A stretch of 46,193 nt of DNA, from the NCBI GenBank assembly GCA_021296375.1, contig JAGWAQ010000006.1, positions 1 to 46,193 on the forward strand, given 5' to 3'. Shown one piece after another: positions 42,038 to 46,193 of the stretch. Source of the stretch: Alphaproteobacteria bacterium. Lineage in GTDB: Bacteria > Pseudomonadota > Alphaproteobacteria > Puniceispirillales > UBA1172. The notes beneath the pieces were generated by a model. The model had not been told where the DNA came from and searched no databases. It saw nothing but the letters and a program-made list of their open reading frames with translations. How positions within the stretch are numbered: position 1 is the stretch's first letter; each line of letters opens with the position of its first letter. Made by a program: the position numbers and the translations under genes.

Positions 42038-43183
42038 TCAGCTTTTGTCGCTGAACATGCTTTTGATGCGGTTCATGAAGGACGTGCTTTCAGGGTTCTG
42101 CTTTTTGGAATCTTCAGCAAATTCCGCTAGCAGGTCCTTTTGTCGGCTGGTCAGATGAACCGGCGTTTCGACATGAATATCAACATAAAGATCACCGCGG
42201 GCGCGCCCTTGCAGCCCTGGCATGCCCTTGCCTTTCAGGCGCAACCGGTGGCCCGCTTGCGTGCCCGGCTGGATCGTCACACGGGCAATTTTGCCATCAA
42301 GATTAGGAACATCAATCGTGCCGCCCAGTGCCGCTGTTGTCATTGGCACGGGCATGGTCAACAGCAGGTTACTGCCGTCACGGTCAAACAATTCATGCCC
42401 CGCGACATTGATGAAAATATAAAGATCGCCAGCACCGCCGCCACGCAGGCCCGCTTCGCCTTCGCCCGACAAACGAATGCGCGTGCCGGTATCAACTCCA
42501 GCGGGGATATTGACGTTCAGGGTGCGGTTTTTTTGCACCCGGCCCTGGCCACCGCAACCGCCGCAAGGGGAAGAAATGGTCTGGCCCTGGCCATGACACG
42601 CCGGGCAGGTGCGTTCAACCGTAAAGAAACCTTGCTGGGCGCGGACCTTGCCGTGGCCGCCACAAGTTCCGCAATTGACAGGGCTTGAGCCGGGCGCGGC
42701 GCCGGACCCGTCGCAACTGTCGCAACGGGTGGCGACAGGGATGGTGATGGTCTTGTTGTCGCCATGGAACGCGACTTCAAGATCAATATCCATGTCATAA
42801 CGCAAATCCGAGCCTTTGGTGTTGGCGCGCCCGCCACGGCCACCGCCGCGTCCGCCCATAAAGTCCGAGAACATTACCTCGAAAATATCCGACACCCCGC
42901 CAGCACCGCCGCCGAAGCCGCCGCCCCCGAAGCCGCCACCCCCGAAACCGCCACCTTGCTCAAAAGCGGCATGACCCATGCGGTCATAAGCGGCGCGCTT
43001 CTGATCATCCTTGAGGACATCATAAGCTTCCGTGGCTTCACGGAATTTGTCTTCGGCCACGCTGTCGTCAGGGTTGCGGTCGGGGTGGTATTTCATCGCC
43101 AGCTTGCGATACGCTGATTTGATGGTCTTCTCATCAGCGTCACGGCTCACCCCAAGAACATCATAAAAATCACGCTTTGCCAT
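42038..43183 (-). CDS. dnaJ: Chaperone protein DnaJ
   Basis: Hsp40 co-chaperone that stimulates DnaK ATPase and delivers substrates; 381 residues. The J domain (1-70) has the essential HPD in KYHPDRNPDD. The glycine/phenylalanine region is made of GGGFG repeats. Four zinc-binding repeats follow: CDSCDGSG, CGTCGGHG, CPACHGQG and CGGCGGQG. Two C-terminal substrate-binding domains end the protein. It lies 57 bases after dnaK. Confidence 0.98.
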   Translation of the reverse strand: MAKRDFYDVLGVSRDADEKTIKSAYRKLAMKYHPDRNPDDSVAEDKFREATEAYDVLKDDQKRAAYDRMGHAAFEQGGGFGGGGFGGGGFGGGAGGVSDIFEVMFSDFMGGRGGGRGGRANTKGSDLRYDMDIDLEVAFHGDNKTITIPVATRCDSCDGSGAAPGSSPVNCGTCGGHGKVRAQQGFFTVERTCPACHGQGQTISSPCGGCGGQGRVQKNRTLNVNIPAGVDTGTRIRLSGEGEAGLRGGGAGDLYIFINVAGHELFDRDGSNLLLTMPVPMTTAALGGTIDVPNLDGKIARVTIQPGTQAGHRLRLKGKGMPGLQGRARGDLYVDIHVETPVHLTSRQKDLLAEFAEDSKKQNPESTSFMNRIKSMFSDKS

Positions 43184-43240
43184 GGGTTAACCGTACTTTA
43201 CTTTGATCTTGGGTTGGCAGGAAGATAATGGCGAACAACC

Positions 43241-45157
43241 TTAGCTGTTCGCTGATTTTTTCTCATCATCCTCATCGGCGACTTCATCGAACACCGCGTC
43301 AACGACAGTGTCATCATCGCCAGCCGCATCGCCCGCGTCATCACCGGCTTCCGCCTGTTCCGCCGCGTAGGCCGCTTCGCCCATTTTCATGAGCACCGCG
43401 GACAAGGCTTCGGTCTGTGGCCCGAAGTCATCTTGGGTTTCATCTTCAAGCGCGGTTTTCAATTCAGCGACCGCTGTTTCAACCTCGGCCTTGAGCTCGG
43501 GGTCGGCTTTATCGCCAAGATCAGCGAGGGATTTTTCCGCCCCGTGGACAAGGGATTCAGCCTGATTGCGGGCCTCGACCTTTTCGCGGCGCTTTTTGTC
43601 TTCTTCCGCATTGGCTTCGGCATCCTTGACCATTTGGTCAATGTCATCATCGCTGAGCCCGCCGGAAGCCTGGATCTTGATCTGCTGTTCTTTGCCTGTC
43701 GCCTTGTCCTTGGCGCTGACATTGACGATGCCATTGGCGTCGATATCAAACGTCACTTCAATCTGCGGCACACCGCGCGGCGCGGCGGGAATACCGACAA
43801 GGTCGAACTGGCCGAGCATCTTGTTGTCGGCGGCCATTTCCCGTTCACCCTGGGCAACACGAATGGTCACCGCGGTCTGATTGTCATCAGCGGTGGAAAA
43901 CGTCTGGCTTTTCTTGGTGGGAATGGTGGTGTTGCGATCGATCAGTCGGGTGAAGACACCGCCAAGGGTTTCGATCCCCAGCGACAGAGGCGTTACGTCG
44001 AGCAAGAGGACGTCTTTAACATCACCCTTCAAGACGCCGCCCTGAATAGCGGCACCAGAGGCCACCACTTCATCAGGGTTGACCCCGCGATGCGGTTCGG
44101 TCTTGAAGAACTCCTGCACCACTTCGATGATCTTTGGCATGCGGGTCATCCCCCCCACCATGATCACTTCATCAATATCTTCAGCCTTCACGCCAGCGTC
44201 TTTCAGGGCCGCCTGGCATGGCTTGATGCTGCGCTGAACAAGGTCATCAACCAGTGATTCCAGCGTCGCGCGGGTGACCTTGACGTTGAGGTGCTTTGGC
44301 CCCGTGGCGTCAGCGGTGATGAACGGCAGGTTGACTTCCGTCTGGGTGGCGCTGGACAGCTCAATCTTGGCTTTTTCCGCCGCTTCCTTCAGACGCTGGA
44401 GCGCCAGCTTGTCGCCGCGCAGGTCAATGCTGTTTTCCTTCTGGAATTCTTCCGCCAGATGGTCGATCAGGCGCTGGTCAAAATCTTCACCGCCAAGGAA
44501 CGTGTCGCCATTGGTGGATTTCACTTCAAACACGCCATCACCAACCTCAAGGATGGACACGTCAAACGTCCCGCCCCCAAGGTCATAGACGGCGATCAGG
44601 CCGGATTCTTTTTTATCAAGCCCGTAAGCAAGGGCGGCGGCGGTCGGCTCGTTGATGATTCGCAGGACATCAAGACCCGCGATCTTGCCGGCGTCTTTCG
44701 TCGCCTGGCGCTGGGCATCGTTAAAATGCGCGGGAACCGTGATGACAGCTTCGGAAACCGTTTCACCAAGATAGGCTTCGGCATCTTCCTTCAGCTTGCG
44801 CAGGATAAAGCTCGACACCTGGCTCGGGGAGTAGGTGTCGCCACTGGATTCAACCCAGCTGTCGCCATTATCAGCAGCAACGGTTTTATACGGCACCAGT
44901 TTGGCGAAACGCTTGGAGGCATCATCATCATGACGACGGCCGATCAGACGCTTGATCGCAAACAAGGTGTTTTCAGGGTTGGTCACCGCCTGACGCTTGG
45001 CAGGCTGGCCGACAAGACGTTCGTCATCAGCAAAAGCCACCATCGATGGTGTCGTGCGGGCGCCTTCGGCGTTTTCAATGACCTTGGCTGAACTGCCATC
45101 CATTACGGCTACGCAGGAGTTGGTGGTCCCCAGATCGATCCCGATAACTTTACCCAT
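43241..45157 (-). CDS. dnaK: Chaperone protein DnaK (Hsp70)
   Basis: ATP-dependent Hsp70 chaperone; 638 residues, the standard length. The ATPase begins GKVIGIDLGTTNSCVAV; VYDLGGGTFDVSIL is the phosphate 2 motif and RINEPTAAALAYGLDKK (here RIINEPTAAALAYGLDKK) the connecting segment. The substrate-binding domain begins near DVTPLSLGIETLGG. The lid ends in an acidic tail. It is preceded by a 267-base gap with an RpoH-type promoter and a 15-bp repeat in its 5' UTR. Confidence 0.98.
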   Translation of the reverse strand: MGKVIGIDLGTTNSCVAVMDGSSAKVIENAEGARTTPSMVAFADDERLVGQPAKRQAVTNPENTLFAIKRLIGRRHDDDASKRFAKLVPYKTVAADNGDSWVESSGDTYSPSQVSSFILRKLKEDAEAYLGETVSEAVITVPAHFNDAQRQATKDAGKIAGLDVLRIINEPTAAALAYGLDKKESGLIAVYDLGGGTFDVSILEVGDGVFEVKSTNGDTFLGGEDFDQRLIDHLAEEFQKENSIDLRGDKLALQRLKEAAEKAKIELSSATQTEVNLPFITADATGPKHLNVKVTRATLESLVDDLVQRSIKPCQAALKDAGVKAEDIDEVIMVGGMTRMPKIIEVVQEFFKTEPHRGVNPDEVVASGAAIQGGVLKGDVKDVLLLDVTPLSLGIETLGGVFTRLIDRNTTIPTKKSQTFSTADDNQTAVTIRVAQGEREMAADNKMLGQFDLVGIPAAPRGVPQIEVTFDIDANGIVNVSAKDKATGKEQQIKIQASGGLSDDDIDQMVKDAEANAEEDKKRREKVEARNQAESLVHGAEKSLADLGDKADPELKAEVETAVAELKTALEDETQDDFGPQTEALSAVLMKMGEAAYAAEQAEAGDDAGDAAGDDDTVVDAVFDEVADEDDEKKSANS

Positions 45158-45215
45158 AATACCCTCTCTTCATTCTTTCACTGTCTTCACCGCTGGGGCC
45201 ATCCCCTTAGCCGGT

Positions 45216-45260
45216 GCAATTGTGGCCGGTTTTGTTGTGGCCGGTTTGGTTGTGGCCGGT
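45216..45260. repeat. Three tandem 15-bp repeats in the dnaK 5' UTR
   Basis: Units GCAATTGTGGCCGGT, TTTGTTGTGGCCGGT and TTGGTTGTGGCCGGT occupy 45216-45230, 45231-45245 and 45246-45260, sharing TTGTGGCCGGT; a partial copy (TTAGCCGGT) precedes them at 45207-45215. They fall between the candidate heat-shock promoter and dnaK, so would be transcribed. Confidence 0.9.
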
Positions 45261-45342
45261 GTTTTGGTCCATCGCGGTTCATTCCCCCACGGTTTATTCC
45301 CTTGCGGGTCCCGCACGGAGGTTGCGTTGATTACTAGGCTTC

Positions 45343-45370
45343 ATATAAGAACGTAAAAAATGATTACAAG
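45343..45370 (-). promoter_or_regulatory. RpoH (sigma32) type promoter of dnaK
   Basis: On the minus strand CTTG (45370-45367) is followed by exactly 17 bases and CTTATAT (45349-45343), matching the alphaproteobacterial heat-shock consensus CTTG-N17-CYTATNT at every defined position. Transcription would start about 175 bases before dnaK. Confidence 0.75.
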
Positions 45371-45424
45371 AGGCTGAAAAGACCCGATTATCATTCTTTT
45401 TACGTCCTGTTTTTGGCGAATTTT

Positions 45425-46087
45425 CTACTCGGTGCTGGTTTCAGGTGCTTTCGCCACCCCTACCATGGCAGGGGTCAACAGGCGGTCATGGAGCATCCAG
45501 CCGGGTTGCGCGACCTGAAGGATGGTCCCCGGTTCGGCATCTTCGCTCGGAATCTCAAACATCGCCTGATGCTTTTCATAGTCAAATTTCTCACCCTCAG
45601 GATTGATAACGGTGATGCCATGACGTTCCAGCACCGTCATGATTTCCTGATGGATCATTTCCACCCCGATCACCAGATTGGACATGGTGTCATCAAGGCC
45701 GGACCGGTCTTCGGGCAGGACATCGACAGCCCGCTTGAGGTTATCCACCGCCGAAAGCAAGTCACGGGCAAAGCCGGAATGGCCATATTTGCGCGATTGC
45801 GCCACTTCCCGTTCGGTGCGGCGACGCATGTTTTCCACTTCAGCCAGGGCGCGCAGGGCCTGATCCTTCAGCTCATCGCGTTCAGCCTCAAGGGCAGCGA
45901 CAGGGTCAAGCTCTTCAGGCGTTTCAGCATTGGCATCGGCATCGGCATCGGCATTGGCTTTGGCTTCGGCCTCGGCATCAGCATTGGCGACCGCCTCATT
46001 GAGATGTTCAAGGTTGATGTCGTTATCATCACCTGATACGGGATGATCACCTGATACGGGGTTGTCTGAGGACATGGCGTTACTCAC
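45425..46087 (-). CDS. grpE: Nucleotide exchange factor GrpE
   Basis: Homodimeric exchange factor that releases ADP from DnaK; 220 residues. The long N-terminal coiled coil (about 65-110) leads to the conserved AEVENMRRRTEREVAQSRKY segment (20 residues) and a C-terminal beta-domain (PGTILQVAQPGWMLHDRLL, VGVAKAP). The first 60 residues are acidic and repetitive: PVSGD is duplicated by an 18-bp direct repeat and an Ala/Asp/Glu alternation follows. Upstream of dnaK with its own promoter candidate. Confidence 0.96.
   Translation of the reverse strand: MSNAMSSDNPVSGDHPVSGDDNDINLEHLNEAVANADAEAEAKANADADADANAETPEELDPVAALEAERDELKDQALRALAEVENMRRRTEREVAQSRKYGHSGFARDLLSAVDNLKRAVDVLPEDRSGLDDTMSNLVIGVEMIHQEIMTVLERHGITVINPEGEKFDYEKHQAMFEIPSEDAEPGTILQVAQPGWMLHDRLLTPAMVGVAKAPETSTE
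46028..46060. repeat. 18-bp direct repeat in the grpE 5' end
   Basis: ATCACCTGATACGGG occurs at 46028-46042 and 46046-46060 with a period of 18, giving the duplicated PVSGD peptide at the GrpE N-terminus. Confidence 0.9.
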
Positions 46088-46121
46088 TAGCAGGGTTGTG
46101 TGTTTTTGAGTTCAGGCCGTT

Positions 46122-46150
46122 AAGTAAGGGTTATGAGGGGATTTGCCAAG
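46122..46150 (-). promoter_or_regulatory. Possible RpoH-type promoter of grpE
   Basis: On the minus strand CTTG (46150-46147) is followed by 18 bases and CTTACTT (46128-46122), one mismatch from CYTATNT. It lies 35 bases before the grpE start. Weaker than the dnaK candidate. Confidence 0.45.
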
Positions 46151-46193
46151 ATGCCGGTGAAAATATCAGGTCTTGTGTCGCGGGCAAAGGGGG

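Noticed and set aside
45216..45260. CRISPR-like array before dnaK
   Set aside because: The 15-bp units are contiguous without spacers, and there are no cas genes in the window.
44997..45356. Plus-strand frame with a hydrophobic VVAG repeat peptide over the dnaK 5' UTR
   Set aside because: It starts antisense inside dnaK and its membrane-like segment is just the translation of the 15-bp repeat; no ribosome binding site or family support.
1..46193. Defence island, prophage or genomic island
   Set aside because: Every gene is housekeeping or envelope related, neighbours follow the conserved alphaproteobacterial order, and there are no integrases, transposases, toxin-antitoxin pairs or compositional breaks that I can see.

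Overview
This 46 kb window is dense, ordinary-looking chromosome from an alphaproteobacterium. The assignment rests on four things: an Irr-type Fur-family regulator with an ICE-like operator beside fabA-fabB-fabI; an adenosine-kinase-type PfkB gene; dnaK and grpE promoters that fit the alphaproteobacterial RpoH pattern (CTTG-N17/18-CYTATNT); and a gene order typical of the group (tsaB-rimI-miaB-phoH-ybeY-corC-lnt-metK-trmB, then rimP-nusA-ylxR-infB-rbfA-truB-rpsO-pnp). A marine Rhodospirillales or SAR116-like organism is possible, but that is only an impression. I saw no insertion sequence, prophage, CRISPR array, rRNA or tRNA.

Layout. 1-570: 3' part of an exported SH3-domain protein and a terminator. 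593-3300 (minus): katG and irr, with an ICE-like palindrome between them. 3430-5994 (plus): the fabA-fabB-fabI operon of unsaturated fatty acid synthesis, divergent from irr. 6155-15783 (minus): the transcription, translation and RNA-decay block rimP-nusA-ylxR-infB-rbfA-truB-rpsO-pnp. 15934-24507 (minus): tsaB-rimI-miaB-phoH-ybeY-corC-lnt-metK-trmB, mostly tRNA modification, rRNA maturation and lipoprotein acylation, with many 1-8 bp gene overlaps. 24615-25667 (plus): a secreted polysaccharide deacetylase facing a membrane-anchored Bax-like glucosaminidase, suggesting a cell-wall pair. 26827-35811 (minus): nfuA, trpS, murJ, glnD, mutS. 35927-38194 (plus): maeB. 38205-41938: adenosine-kinase-like gene, a lipoprotein, nth, a DUF2244 membrane protein, dapB. 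42038-46087 (minus): dnaJ, dnaK, grpE, with RpoH-type promoter candidates before dnaK and grpE.

No clearly new multi-gene system is present. The observations most worth following are regulatory or structural. They include an Irr box at katG; a YlxR gene whose conserved N-terminus lies upstream of every ATG/GTG/TTG start; a lipoprotein with 11-residue LEA-like repeats; a shared symmetric -10 element between mutS and maeB; a polysaccharide deacetylase with Gln at a metal-ligand position; and in-frame short tandem repeats scattered through rbfA, rimI, tsaB, corC and grpE as well as in two intergenic regions.

Several starts were moved from the longest possible reading frame to a better-supported internal start (fabA, fabB, nusA, trmB, metK, lnt, phoH, nfuA, trpS, maeB, DUF2244 protein); the reasons are in each entry.
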